Below are positions 21,822-33,936 of a DNA stretch of 64,000 bases, in pieces (the stretch's first letter is position 1; every line of letters starts with the position of its first letter). Location of the stretch: contig JAJSPD010000017.1 of the NCBI GenBank assembly GCA_021307315.1, positions 372,001-436,000 on the forward strand, in the 5' to 3' direction. This stretch comes from Bisporella sp. PMI_857 (Eukaryota > Ascomycota > Leotiomycetes > Helotiales > Helotiaceae). Made by a program: the position numbers and the translations under genes. The notes beneath the pieces are model-generated. The model was not told the DNA's origin. It saw only the letters and a list, made by a program, of their open reading frames with translations, and made no database searches.

Positions 21822-24800
21822 ATGTCCTCCGCAGACCCCGGAGCTTCTTCAATCTCGGTGACTGGTATGTAATATCTTTGAACAGGCATGGAAGGAGTAT
21901 TTGCTTAGTGGAAAAAGTTCGCGTGCGGCCCTTCACAATTCGCGAAGCAGCACAAATGTAAGTCCTAGTCATGCAATATGATGACACAATGCTCACGACT
22001 CCACAGAACAAAATGTGATGATGGCACTTTATTTCTCGGAGAAGGCTCTCTTGCGGGAGCTCCAACTCCAAAACTTGGTGGGAAGGGGATTCGACCGGTC
22101 ATAAAAGTTATAGATGATAAATGCCTGTAGGAAAATAGTTGCTCAAGTCTAGTACCTTGCTGATCACGATATAGTGTTTTCGATCCTCCTGAAGATAATC
22201 CCGTCACCAGATTCTCAAGATCTGTTGTCTCAAATATGGGCAAGAGAGTGAAGGACCAGACGTTCGGCTTCGACCGAGTCTTTGACGAGAATACAACACA
22301 AGGTGATGTGTACGAGGCAACAACGAGAAGTCTACTGGATAGTGTGCTTGATGGTTATAATGCTACAGTCTTTGCGTACGGAGCCACGGGCTGTGGAAAG
22401 ACGCACACGATTACTGGAACAGCTCAACAACCTGGAATTATCTTTCTGACCATGCAGGAGCTTTTCGAGAAGATCGCCGAGCGCAGCGACGAAAAGCAAA
22501 CCGAAATTTCCCTGTCCTATCTCGAAATATATAATGAGACTATCCGGGACCTATTAGTGCCTGGAGGAAGCAAACAAGGCTTGATGTTGCGAGAAGATGC
22601 AAACCAAGCCGTTTCAGTCGCTGGTTTATCGAGCCATCACCCTCGCGATGTCCAGGAAGTCATGGACATGATTGTGAAAGGCAACGAGTACCGAACGATA
22701 TCTCCCACCGAGGCAAATGCAACTTCATCTCGCTCTCACGCCGTGCTACAAATTAATGTAGCACAGAAGGACCGCAACGCGGACGTCAATGAGCCTCATA
22801 CTATGGCTACACTAAGCATTATAGATCTTGCAGGAAGTGAGCGTGCAAGTGCAACCAAAAATCGAGGCGAGCGATTAATTGAAGGCGCAAACATCAACAA
22901 GTCCTTGTTAGCGCTTGGAAGCTGTATCAATGCGTTATGTGATGCACGAAAAAAGAACCATGTGCCATACCGTAACTCGAAGCTTACACGACTGCTAAAA
23001 TTTTCTCTCGGAGGCAATTGCAAAACTGTCATGATAGTTTGTGTCAGTCCTTCGAGCGCGCATTTCGATGAGACCCAAAACACTCTTCGATATGCCAATC
23101 GAGCCAAGAATATCCAGACGAAGGTCACGAGAAATGTGTACAACGTCAACCGACACGTCAAAGACTTCCTGGTTAAGATTGACGAGCAAATGGCTCTGAT
23201 TAATGAGCTCAAGGCACAGCAGAAGGATTCCGAGGCTGTAGCGTTTGTGAAGTTCAAGAAGCAGACGGAGAAGCGAGATGGGATTGCAAGGGAAGGTGTA
23301 GTAAGAATTCGGACTGCGTACGAGAATTCGGCGGCCGAGCGGAAAGACAAAATCTCCAACATGAAGAAGCTTCACCAAATCAAGCGTCGCATTGGAGTTT
23401 TGTCTGCGTGGATTGGTGCCTTCGACATAGTTTGCGATTCTCGAGAAGACGAAGAGATGCCGCCTAGCCTTACAGCAATGCGAAAGACAGCTCAAGGCAT
23501 ACTTCTGGAACTTGAGAATAGTAGACAGCATTACCATCAGAAACTAGACAAGAGCAATTGGGAGCGAGCAGTTGATTCAGCATTACAAAACAGCATTCGA
23601 CAACTTACAGAGGTAGACGGGGCGGCAGATGGGCTCGATGTTGCTAGTCTAACTCGGGAGGCTGAGTTACTGAAAGCGAATGCGAGCAGGGAAGCGTTAT
23701 TAGAGGTCATAGAGCAGGAGAAGGGAGCCGATTTGGACGTTATGCAAGTGCTGCTTGCGGCCCAATTCGAGATCCTGTCTTCTCTAAGTGACATTCTAGG
23801 CATGAGCGAGGAGGAAGCAATTCAGCATGCCAAGGTCACCCTACGCAAACTTCTGCAAACCTGTTCCACAGCCGCCTCGCAGGTTATCAAACCTGACGGA
23901 TCACTGAACGTGACAGAGGTGTTTCCACCCACGAAACGTGGCACACCAAAACGAAAGAAGCAGGCAATTCTTGCAGATGGCCAATCACGACCAGTGCCTC
24001 CAATGGCAGCTCTAGCAGCAGCAGCGCCTCAGGTCTTTGCTTCGCCTATGAAGTCTTCGCCGCGTCGTAAGAAACCGGTCTTGGGAAAGAAGGGAGTATC
24101 CTTTACGCCAAAGAAGAAGTCGCCGTCAAAGCGCGCAGTCAGATGGCGTGATGATACTGAGTCAGGAGTTTTGGCAGATTTTGAGAAGACTCCTCAAAAG
24201 ATCCAGTCAACACCAGAAGCTTCAGACGATAGCATTACTCTTCCCACTGTACCGGCCGTACCAGCCTATCTTTCTACTGAAGTTTGGAACGATTCTGCGG
24301 GATCTTCACCAGTCCCGGCAGCCCCAGAACCCTCCATCGAACTTAAGCCCAAGGCAAACCGTTTCCAAGCTGGATTCCTGGCGAAAAAGACGGATGGATC
24401 CCCACCACCACCCAAGACTACCAGTTTCTCTTCTTCTGATACAGATCCTTCTCCGCTTCGAACCATAGATGCTGCCAAAGCTGGAAACCGGCCCTCGCTG
24501 CCTCCTGTACGAAAAGCTCAACGGGACTCAACGCCAACAGACAGTGGAAATAACTCTGCATCAGAAGGCGAGAACTATCCACTGGACCGTTCTGAGGGTG
24601 TTAAGATCGGTCAAGCATTGAAACGGGCGGGATCAATTTCACGAGCGTCCCACGCTCATTCCATGTCTGATTCCACGAGTAGAACGCATAGACGACGAAG
24701 CCCAACTGCAGCTACCATGGCGGGTTCACCTCCCAATGATAATTTGTTTACTGCAAGCCATGCTCGACGAATGGTTGGAAGCCAGAAGGAGTTCTCATCA

Positions 24801-24986
24801 AGTGTTTTAAGCCCTCGCTCAGCACCAATCATGAAAAACCCCAACCGCCGTACAACAATCGATGTAGGGAGACAAGTCAGCGTGATGGCCAGCGGGCCGG
24901 TGCGTCTTTCTGGAACCGTAGGCGCCGCCCCACGGATCAGAGAGAGCGTTATCGGCGCAATGGGCAAGGGCGGTGCCTGGCGGTGA
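21822..24986 (+). CDS. Kinesin-8 family motor (Kip3/KipB-like)
   Basis: Exons 21822-21864, 21918-21957, 22007-22126 and 22175-24986 join to 1004 aa. The start ATG opens SSADPGASSISVT and exon 2 supplies VRVRPFTIRE. An alternative acceptor at 21909 adds three residues. The N-terminal motor domain spans about residues 13-400. It has the P-loop GATGCGKT near residue 138, switch I NATSSRSHA, switch II DLAGSERA and the GANINKSLLALG helix. The neck-proximal coiled coil and a long Ser/Pro/Lys-rich tail (basic patches such as PRRKKPVLGKKG and KRAVRW) fit kinesin-8, plus-end-directed motors that shorten microtubules and control spindle length and nuclear positioning. Subfamily assignment rests on overall pattern and the N-terminal motor plus tail arrangement. 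Confidence 0.92.
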
Positions 24987-26286
24987 TGATATTACACCAT
25001 TTCATCTCCAAGGTGATATTCTTGTACATGATAGAGATCGGCAACGCTTGTTTGTATTGGTCGTTTCACTGTAAGGCGTGAGAGCATTTTTATCATGAGC
25101 TCTTTATTCTGGCGGGCAGATGATAAATGGGCGGCGTCAGACGGGGAGTTGGGATATTGGCATTTTATACTTGGCGCCAAACGGAGCGTGGTATTTGTAT
25201 TAATTGTAAACTGAGCTGATGTGACTATCTTCATATACGTTATGTTTATTCTTGTTTCGCTACGGTTTGTACAGAAGTCGCCTATGAGTTTATGATAATC
25301 CCAATCTCATGAAAATGCACCAGAACTCTGGCGGATATCAGAGCCACCGTCTAACCTAGTATCATATTCAAACGAGGTATTAGCTACGGGCGGCTTCAGA
25401 AAATTTGTGCGTCGAAATTATCTGAGCGCGCTGATGTTTTAAGCCACGATGAGATAAGCAGCACACATAACCCACCAGCGGTCTTTTGCTCGCTTTTCTG
25501 CTGAACTCAGGGGTTTCCCCGCATTTCATGCTGTGGAACTGCGAAACGGCGGAGCCCTCAAACTGTTTCTCTGTTTTCTTGGCTTCGAAAATTGGCGACT
25601 CGTTCAGCTCATCTTAGAGTCGTAACGCATCTGCTAAGGAGCCTCCAAACGGCGGTTCAGCTCGCTCTAAGCTCGCGCTGCATATGGGTAAACAGCAGCC
25701 TTCAAATAGCCAGCATCAGCAATGGCTGCTTAAATGAACCTATATGGGGGGGGGGGGGGGGCTGGCAGTCAGGTTAGCTATATATTTTTACGTATGATTT
25801 GTGGCTTTGCTAAGTTCATTGGTGAGCTGACCGCTTCATGTGTTGTTGTGTTGTATGCGCATTTGGATTTGATGATAAACTGTGGAAGTCGTACAGCTCT
25901 CCTTGATATGATGAGCAGTCGAGCTCATGCTATTTTGAGCAAGGCAAAGATTCATGGCAGTCAGCGCTGTGATGTAGTAGAGTCTTGTTGAGATAATTAA
26001 ACGTCGACAGTGAAATCTAGAGAGTTGCACTTCAGCTCTTTGGATAACGCCGCCGGAGGAACAGAACGCAGATTACAACTTCCAGGCTTGAAGTTTCAGT
26101 GCGTTCTTGAGGATAGCTACTATCACTCCATGGCTACCTTCTGCCTCGAGGACTCACGCTCGAAGAGGTATAAGTATCTCCTTTCCCTCAGCGAAAAACA
26201 GCATCCACCAGCCAGCAGCAATATCAAGCACAAAGAAACTCATCTTCTCAGACATATTTCCAAAAGGAACGCAGTCCTCAATCAAA
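24987..26286. other. Intergenic between kinesin-8 and a secreted protein gene
   Basis: About 1.3 kb with the 3' flank of kinesin-8 and the promoter of the secreted protein gene. It includes a run of 16 G at 25746-25761. No gene is supported; the short frames overlap on both strands. Confidence 0.5.
25746..25761 (+). repeat. Poly-G homopolymer, 16 nt
   Basis: Sixteen consecutive guanines flanked by tatat and ctggc. It is the longest mononucleotide run I noticed in the window. It may be polymorphic or affected by sequencing error. Confidence 0.9.
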
Positions 26287-26826
26287 ATGAAGACCACATT
26301 CTCCGTCCTCGCCCTCATCGCCTCCGTGGTAGCCACCCCCATCGCAACCACCAGCACGGAAATCACCTCTCTCGACACCCGCGCTATCGAGAAACGCGCC
26401 TACGGTCCTCCCCCAAGCACCGGCGTCGTCTGTCCCCAAGCCCAAGGCTTCTTCTACCGCGGGGCCTCCGGCTCCGACTTTCAGGTCGCCTGCAGCATTA
26501 ACACCTCTGGAGGCACCTTACTCGCCGTCTACACCAATATCCCTGGGATCGTCGGCTGCGCTGCGTGAGTTTACATTTTCCCGCTCTTTCTCTCCTCCGC
26601 TGCTGCCTGTGGCGATTTGGGTAGGATGAGTGGATGGGCGGATGGCTGATGATTTTACAGGCAATGCGACCTCTGGAGCGTGCAGGTTCCGAGCAGGAAG
26701 TGTGTGGCTGCTACTTGGTGGAGCGATACCAAGACCTCGCCTGACGGGGTGAACAACTGCTTTATTCGCGATGGCGGTGTTGCGTCTGAGGGCTTCCCCA
26801 ATGCAGTTTCTGCCATCAGGTCTTGA
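26287..26826 (+). CDS. Small secreted cysteine-containing protein with Kex2-like site
   Basis: Exons 26287-26564 and 26661-26826 (GTGAGT...TTTACAG) join to 147 aa. The N-terminus MKTTFSVLALIASVVATPIA is a clear signal peptide. A pro-segment ends at a dibasic EKR site (about residue 36), a Kex2-type cleavage. The mature part of about 110 residues has six cysteines and the pattern GCAAQCDLW...KCVAATWW...NNCFI. This resembles fungal PAN/Apple-like secreted domains, which bind carbohydrate or protein in known families; no function is assigned here. The protein is a plausible apoplastic or cell-wall protein. It is convergent with a second secreted protein gene, and the two may simply be neighbours. 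Confidence 0.85.
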
Positions 26827-27501
26827 GCGATGGAAGTGGTTTACTTGTTCCGGTGGTTGGGGAAGCATGTGATGGCCTTTGGTAAAGCTGGACTTTAGTG
26901 TTTATTTTTATTATTTATTTATTATCTGATAGCCCACCAATACACTCGTTTTGCGATTGCTAAAGATTACTAGCTTTTTCTGTGCTTGTTGAGCATTGAT
27001 GAAGGAATGGCAGTAATGAGTATGCTTTGGCACTTGCCTTTTGCAATTAGTAAAATAAACGGCATGCCATAAGCTTTAGAGTATATGCATACTTTAATGT
27101 ACTTGTACCACGGAGACTTGTTACATCAAAAGGGATGATTAAAGAATATGAGTACTTCAAATATGAGTACAAATATGAAGTGTGCTTAATCAAAAAGGAG
27201 ATCTTGAATCTTGAAGCAATGTAGTAAGAGACATCATAAGTTGAGACAATGGGCTTATGCTCCAGACTTCGAGATGGCCCAAACCCAACATTCCATAGCT
27301 TTCTTCAACTATTCTGATATGCCAGAAAGTGCCTAAATTGCAACCAAGAGAGGTAAACAGCAAGCAAATCACAATTCATATAACTCCGTAACGCCATGCT
27401 TCAATCCAGCTTGGCCAACCAACGAAGTCCTGATTTTCAAACAGGATTTGACACATCACTTACCTCCCTTGGTACTTGCACCCCGTCTTGCGCACCCACT
27501 C
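26827..27501. other. Convergent intergenic region
   Basis: 3' flanks of two convergent secreted-protein genes. It is AT-rich, with tandem copies of ATATGAGTAC near 27147-27173. No gene is seen. Confidence 0.5.
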
Positions 27502-27993
27502 TCAAACAGGGCAACAAGACCCATCCGAATTCCCACAAGGCGCGCTCCCAGGCGGGCAATACCCGACCCAGCAATGCGCCAGGGCTGCCTGCTGATCACA
27601 CTTTGCATAATCCAAGCCCCTAGACGCAGCGTCCTTCAAGCACGATGTGCACCCGCCAATACAGTCTCCTGGGCTGTCCCAGTTTCCAATTCCCAGAAAC
27701 CCGCCTTCTTCGCGGCCCAAGAACCAGGATTTGCCTCCGCAGTTCATGTCACCCCAGTTGCCTGGCCCGTTGGTTAGCCTCATTTCAAGAAACGGGGAGG
27801 TTGGATGGGGTGGGAGATATATACTGGCAGCAATTAGATTGTCGAGGCATTTGGAGAGCTCGTCGCTCTTGCCCATTCCATCTTTTCCGCCATAGCAAGT
27901 CGGGTCGCGTTTTGTGAGGCCGACGTCTTTGTCTACGGCCGCGGAGAGGGCGAGGGAGATGAAGGAGGCAAAAATGAGAGAGTTGATATACAT
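27502..27993 (-). CDS. Small secreted cysteine-rich protein (12 Cys) with Kex2-like site
   Basis: Exons 27993-27825 and 27761-27502 join to 142 aa. The 63-bp intron has no stop and is divisible by three, so a continuous frame also exists. GTATAT...CAG borders and a GGCTAAC branch point favour splicing. The signal peptide is MYINSLIFASFISLALSAA, followed by a short pro-region ending TKR, a Kex2-type site. The mature ~115 residues contain 12 cysteines, ending in GSCCPV. The even cysteine number suggests six disulfides. I do not recognise the family. It is small, secreted and Cys-rich, so it is effector-like by general criteria only. Confidence 0.8.
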   Translation of the reverse strand: MYINSLIFASFISLALSAAVDKDVGLTKRDPTCYGGKDGMGKSDELSKCLDNLIAASIYLPPHPTSPFLEMRLTNGPGNWGDMNCGGKSWFLGREEGGFLGIGNWDSPGDCIGGCTSCLKDAASRGLDYAKCDQQAALAHCWVGYCPPGSAPCGNSDGSCCPV

Positions 27994-28878
27994 ATTTGAA
28001 ATGCCGTGTGATGTAAGAGTGCCGAGCCGGATATTGCTTGATTTGTGAGCCGGAGAAGGGTGTAGTTCAACAGATGACAGGTGCGGACACAATAGCACGA
28101 AACTCGGCGCCTTTATAGGTCTTCAAGACCTGCATTTCTGGACGGAGCCTTAAAGGCCGCAAGTGTGCAGAGACAATACTCCTCTAGATCTCCATTATCT
28201 TTGAAGGATAACATGAAGGAAGATTCAACTTTTTCTTCGAAGTATTATCCTTCCAACTCCTTATAATTAACGCACAGGAGATCCTAATGTCACCGTTGTA
28301 CCGTATCTAGAAATTATTCCTAAAAATTTCCCCCACATGTCTGAGTGTAGTCAAGACAGTTGTATTGGTCATAGTGTCGGTGCTTGTTCATCGCTAGACA
28401 GCCAAGCCTCAGGGGATTAACATCCATGCCTCGACCGGCTCGTCTAATCCAGCAGTCTCGGTTGGCCATAGGCTTGTCTGTAGAAGGAGCGCAGGATTAG
28501 GAAAACTCGATCTGGAATATAAGAATAGGATGAACACTGCCTCAGAATTAAACATTTGTCCTAACATCTCCCTGCAAGGTCCTCGTGTCTTACAGCACCA
28601 CTTGCATCGACAGGACCTTCCATATTGGGAACTTTTCAAGTAGATATGTTACTTTCAGATGGTAGCATGAACCACAGACACAAAGAGGGAATCAGATAAA
28701 CTGATATACGACCCGGCTGTGTAATTTTTATTTCGCGACACTTCTTCCAGCCTGCTTCAATTATTCTACGACAGCTTATTTCTCAACCCTACATTTAGTA
28801 TAGAATAGAGGTCTGTCAAGCATTGTATGCCCTCCTTCCCAAACCTCTGTTCTTTAATTTGTGACGTTTGATATTTTC
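27994..28878. other. Intergenic, no supported gene
   Basis: About 0.9 kb carrying the promoter of the cysteine-rich secreted protein gene and the 3' flank of the agmatinase gene. No gene is seen. Confidence 0.5.
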
Positions 28879-30324
28879 CTACATGATCACAGGCTGCTGA
28901 ACCATAAGCGTCAGTATCGACAGAACCGCCTCTGCCGCCGCAAGAACCGTTGTCTCGCCGGGATTATCATATATCGGAGCAACCTCAACTACGTCACCAC
29001 CCACCACCGGCAGTCCTTTGAGCCCGTCCAGAATGGTCAAAAGTTCTCGGGTAGACCATCCCCCTGGCTCCGAAGTTCCCGTTGCTAAACAAGAGATATG
29101 TCATTGGTGGGCTGCACATTAAAGTTGGTTAAACATACCTGGAGCGAAAGCAGGATCGAGAGAGTCAATATCAACACTAATGTAAACTCTGGTGTTTCTA
29201 ACTCGCTGCTTAATCGCATCGATGATACCTTGAGCTCCAATGCGGTCGATATCCCTGGCTCGGATGATGTCGAAACCACATCTCCGGTCGTTTCTTAGAT
29301 CACCTTTCTTGCGGACCATTGGTGCTCTTACAGCTGCGTGTATTGAAGAGTTGAGGATCAAGCCCTGTCGATGTTATTAGTGGTCCTGGAAAACAAGTAT
29401 AATATCTTAATGTACCTCTTCATGAGCAATATGCAAAAATGTGCCATGGTTTACACCACTAACGAAGAAATCAGAATCTATGTGCTTATATCTCAAGCAA
29501 CTCACGCGTAATCAGAAAGATCACCACCAAGCACTTCAGGATCCCAAGTGTCAAGATGGCTATCAAAATGAATGACAGATACAGCACCGAAATGGTTGAA
29601 TGTGGATCTCAATGCTGAAAGCGTTGTGGTATGGTCACCGCCAAGCACAACAATGCGTGGTACTTTTCCCTTCTCTATTGTAGCTGATGGCTCGCCGGAG
29701 ACTATCTACGCATTCATTAACATACCAAAATGATGAAGAGAAACAGTTTCGGAGATGTACTGTATGAGCTTTATCAAGCTGCTTCAAAGCAACTTTATTG
29801 TCCAGAGGTGTCATGCGCACATCACCACAATCAACAATTTTAGCCCATGAAAGAAATGTGTTCTCTCCTGCGAAGCTTCGAGTCAGTCAGATCATCTTGA
29901 TATCACATGTATACGAACCTGTATATATGTTCCATCCAGCTTCCGGAAACATCCGCTGAGACCCTTGCCTGATACCCGCTGGTCCAAACCGAGCGCCTGG
30001 TCTGCCGGTTGTACTCTTTTACGAACAATCAACGACGCATACAGCCGCGTTGAATTGGCTACTAACCGTATCAAAAGGAGCTCCAAGAATAGCAATATCA
30101 TATCTCCCACCATTTTCATGGTGTGACAGGCAATTCACATAGGGTAAGTTTGCAAAGGTGTTTAAGCCAAAGAACTCGCTCCCTGTGGTAACATCGGTGA
30201 GCTCATCACCACTACCTAAGGGTCGTTGATATGGAATATTATAGTGCGCCCCAAGCCGGCCTTGCTGTGCAATGCATAGGCATGAAACCGACAGCCAGAG
30301 CATAGAAACAGATATAACTTTCAT
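28879..30324 (-). CDS. Agmatinase/arginase-family ureohydrolase with signal peptide
   Basis: Seven exons join in frame to 378 aa: 30324-30067, 30015-29919, 29867-29761, 29705-29506, 29458-29416, 29364-29139 and 29084-28879. The binuclear manganese site is intact: GGDHTTT, FDSHLD (the DAHxD position) and SVDIDSLDPAFAP. The STTGRPGARFGPAGIR and GVNHGTF segments match fungal agmatinases, which hydrolyse agmatine to putrescine and urea. The first ~20 residues (MKVISVSMLWLSVSCLCIA) form a typical signal peptide, so the enzyme is predicted to enter the secretory pathway, unlike cytosolic arginase. Related extracellular fungal members exist in annotation, but their physiological substrate is not well established. 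It is co-oriented with GUP1 but 534 bp away. Confidence 0.92.
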
Positions 30325-30858
30325 GATAGATAGTCAACTTGCAGCCGGAAAGAGTACATCAGCGTGGGGTAGATTTAGTTTTTCTTGAAGCTAGTATCAA
30401 ATACAAATAGCGGCTTGAGTGCTCAGACCAAATTTTCAAAAAGAGGTAATGTTTATGGGGGATTTCAAAGATGCGGATCAAATTTCTCTCATAAAGGTTT
30501 CACGAACTTGATATAACATTTTCTCCAATCCTAGTTGACGACCTCCATCTTTGGTGCACTTGCCGCATTGGGCATGTCCAGCCGATACCGGCTCTTAGCC
30601 GGAAATGCAGTGTTCCAGTGTTCTTGCCTTATAGATGGCAGTAGTGGGTAGGAGGTGAGTCCTGTTTAGGAGTTTAAAGTCCGCTGACTTTGGTGTCTTA
30701 CACACACCAAGGACAGTGCGGGATTGATATCATGGTGCCATCGTTGACACTAGTCAAGTAGAATGCGATTCTTGGGAAGAAAGGATAATAACATGCCAAA
30801 GGGAATTATCATTATTGGCTCTCATTATAACTTTTTTTGCACGACTTCGTAGCCCTTC
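30325..30858. other. Intergenic, no supported gene
   Basis: About 0.5 kb between two minus-strand genes: promoter of the agmatinase gene and 3' flank of GUP1. Confidence 0.5.
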
Positions 30859-32949
30859 CTAACACTTTAGGAAGATGCCTTTCCGCTTCTCAGCCTCGCG
30901 TACTTCGAACATAACCTGTATGCCGACAAAGAGGGATCCGAATGCCGTAAACAAGAACATGACACCTATTAGTATTAGCTTGTGCATCAGGATCGCGGAT
31001 ATAGTAATCTCATACCAGACCAGTCTCTAAAAATGCCAGTAATGATGCTTTTGAGCCCATCAACGCCTACAGCAAAGCCAACCAGATTTGCCGCCATCAT
31101 TAGCATTAGGTTCCCCACCACACCGACACCACATAGCATCCTGTAGGCTGTTATATTGTTCTCCCACTTTCGCTCTGGGAACAGCATTTTGCCTACAACT
31201 TCAGGCATCATAAATAGCACGATAAGCCATCCCCAGACAAGGAGATTGAGCGAGATATCATGCCAAAGAGCCACAAATGTGAAGACCGTTGCATAATTTA
31301 CGATAGTTTTGGCTGTAGAAGCCCAAGTTTTGCCTGATGCACCACCCATTGGAATATAGATATATCGAACGAGCCATAGGTTATAGCTTCTATGCCACGA
31401 ACGCCAGAAACCTACTGTAGATGGATTATTTGAAACACATCTAAGCATGTTCTCCGGAGGATCGATACCATCTGCAAGAGCCCAGAGCCGGAAGAAACGC
31501 CACGGAAGAAGAAGCTTTAGCCAAAGGATGTGAAGATTAAAGTATGACATAAGACTCAGCTGCGCCGGAGTGTAGTCAGACCAGACTGGTCCGGTCTTGG
31601 AGATAGCTACGCAATAGTCGAAATGCAAGACTAATTCCATGCAGAGAAAAGTGAGGAGGAAGCGTATACCATATTTGATAGTTCGGGCGATCTCAACTGA
31701 TGCTGCAGGATACTTCGATTGAGAAATGTAGTCGTTGAAGGTAACGATTGGCCCTGTCAAGTACAGAGGTGCATATAAAGCGTATGCAAAATAGTTTCTG
31801 AACGAGTAGTCCTTAGGAGACCCAGAGGTTCTAACACGCTCCCGCTCAGAGAGATTGGCGAGGTCGAGTTGCTTCTTCTTGTCCTCGTCAGAGATGTCCT
31901 TTTTCAGGGGTAATTGGAAACGAACCTCCAATGCGCCGCCAGATTTGTCAAGACTCCAGTAATAATCCAGGTTGTAGCTAATGAGACGTAGCACTGTGAT
32001 GTTGAAGAGAATTTCCCATCTGGGCATTATGCCTGCATATTTATCCATCCATGCACCCCATTCGTTTAGGACCCCGCCTTCTGTAAGATATCCCGCAATC
32101 CATTTGTACTTGTAGCCATCGCACAGCTCGTTTGAAAAGAGCAGCCCAACATTAAATATCCACGCTGCTGCTGGCACAAACTTTCGAGGGAGGGTCCTAA
32201 TAACCTGGAAGTTGAGGTATAATATCAAGATGACCTTTAATGAGGAAAACCCATGCAGCGCCGTAAGGAACACAAATGCGAAATAGTAATCGAATGACGC
32301 TCTTTGCTCGAGTCTTGCGTCCCCTTCTGCCACTGACACATATGCTGGTTTTCCATTGGGTTTGGGCGAGCCAGCTCGAGTTGGAATTGGACGCAACGCT
32401 GCATATAATTTTCGGAGAATGGGGTGGAAGACAAGGAGTATTGCGAGATATTGCACATTATACCTAAAGGCACGATATTGAGGATCTGATAAGTCCTATT
32501 TGGGTCAGCTTTCGCATTTGCATTAGTGGCCCTAACTCACGATCTTCCGACCTGGCACCCAACCTGGACCTAGCCATCTCGAAAACTTTGAATAATTTGG
32601 GTGCGAGGCTGTACATAGGTCAGATCAAATTGAGCAATACCATAAGGCCGTACTAACGTCTGGATACATCATACACCACCCAAAACATCAGAGGAACAAC
32701 GGTTAGGAATACAAGATAGTAGAGGTAGAATTCCGGCGTGTTCCATTTTGATGGTTGCGCGACTGGCCGTCCCCTATGATCTGTCCTCACTCCAACACCT
32801 GGTTTCGAATCGTCCCTCTTTGCATTCACTTCTGCAGATTGGGCACGCCCATCAATCACTATCTGGTATGGCGTCGATGAGGGGTTGGTGAACCGCGTGT
32901 CAATAGTGTCTAGAGCATAAATGCTTCGTATATACGAGAAAATACCCAT
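30859..32949 (-). CDS. GUP1: Glycerol uptake protein 1-like MBOAT acyltransferase
   Basis: Exons 32949-32658, 32608-32541, 32495-31016 and 30965-30859 join to 648 aa, within the GUP1 range. The N-terminus has DTRFTNPSSTP. The hydrophobic body contains FGFWRSWHRSYNLW-like motifs (here STVGFWRSWHRSYN) and FTFVALWHDISLNLLVWGWL. The latter holds the conserved MBOAT catalytic histidine. The last exon encodes a hydrophobic helix and a short basic end (VREAEKRKG). In yeast Gup1 lies in the ER and remodels GPI-anchor lipids by adding a C26 acyl chain. It was first named for an effect on glycerol uptake. About ten or more membrane helices are visible. Confidence 0.95.
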
Positions 32950-33936
32950 TGCGATAGCATTGAGTATGTTGTTGTGGGAATTAGGCAAGGTATTTGGCGT
33001 CAAAGTGGTATCTATATGCTAGTACACATATGAAAGAGCTTCGTAGGGAAAAGACTGGAAGAAAGGTGCGGTGCCTTGAGGATCACTCGTGGTATTGTGT
33101 GAATTGGGACTGCACAGTAACCTACACGACACCCATGGCCTAAATCAGGGGATGCGGTACCACAGAACTTCAGATTGCGTGGAGAGACCCCTGCAAACCG
33201 AAAATAGACACGAGGCTGATCTAGGCACACGTGATATAAAGATTAACAGTAAGCAGTTCCCAACGACACTGTTGCGTCAATGTCTGACATATTAGAAAAT
33301 TTGTCAGTTCACAGGATTCAACCCTCAGCGGGTGGGTGTGTAGTGTGAGTGAGCTTTCGGTTCAATGGGCTAAGCATTTTGATACATTGAAAATGCGTCC
33401 CTCTCAGGTATTATACGCCTCATAATATGCGAAGCATCCCCAGTAAGATACTGTGTATTTCCAAATGATGCATATCCTAAATGTCTAAATTCTTAGTGCA
33501 TGTCAGGTATATCTATTCTATGTTTTGTTACTTCGAATCACCATCCCCCGTCATCACCCGCTCTGAAGAAAGATATAACACTATGTGGTTATGGGGCTAC
33601 TTCAAACAGGTTTACCTTGACTAATAGATGTTTGCATATATTCATATCGAGCCAAAACCGAGTTGTATGATTGAAGTAATCGCGATTTTCATCCTCCAAC
33701 GGAATTAGTCAAAATTTTCCTTCTTAGGTATCGACAGAGAATCAACGAAATAATGGTCGTATAGCTTTGCTGACTGAATTTCAGGCTTCGGATGAAGGTT
33801 AATGGTTTTTAGGAGAAAACGGTGGAAATATGTGTAAATTATGGGTGTGTTTGTGCAAAAATAAAAGGAGAATGTATATCATCCTCCAGCTAACCCGCCA
33901 AATCATTCATTACTCCTGGCCAGGTATTGAGAGACG
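32950..33936. other. Intergenic, no supported gene
   Basis: About 1 kb, AT-rich, with the promoter of GUP1 and the 3' flank of the carrier gene. No gene is seen. Confidence 0.5.

Noticed and set aside
22796..23537. Minus-strand frames of 180-188 codons
   Set aside because: They are antisense to the kinesin motor domain exon, which is clearly coding.
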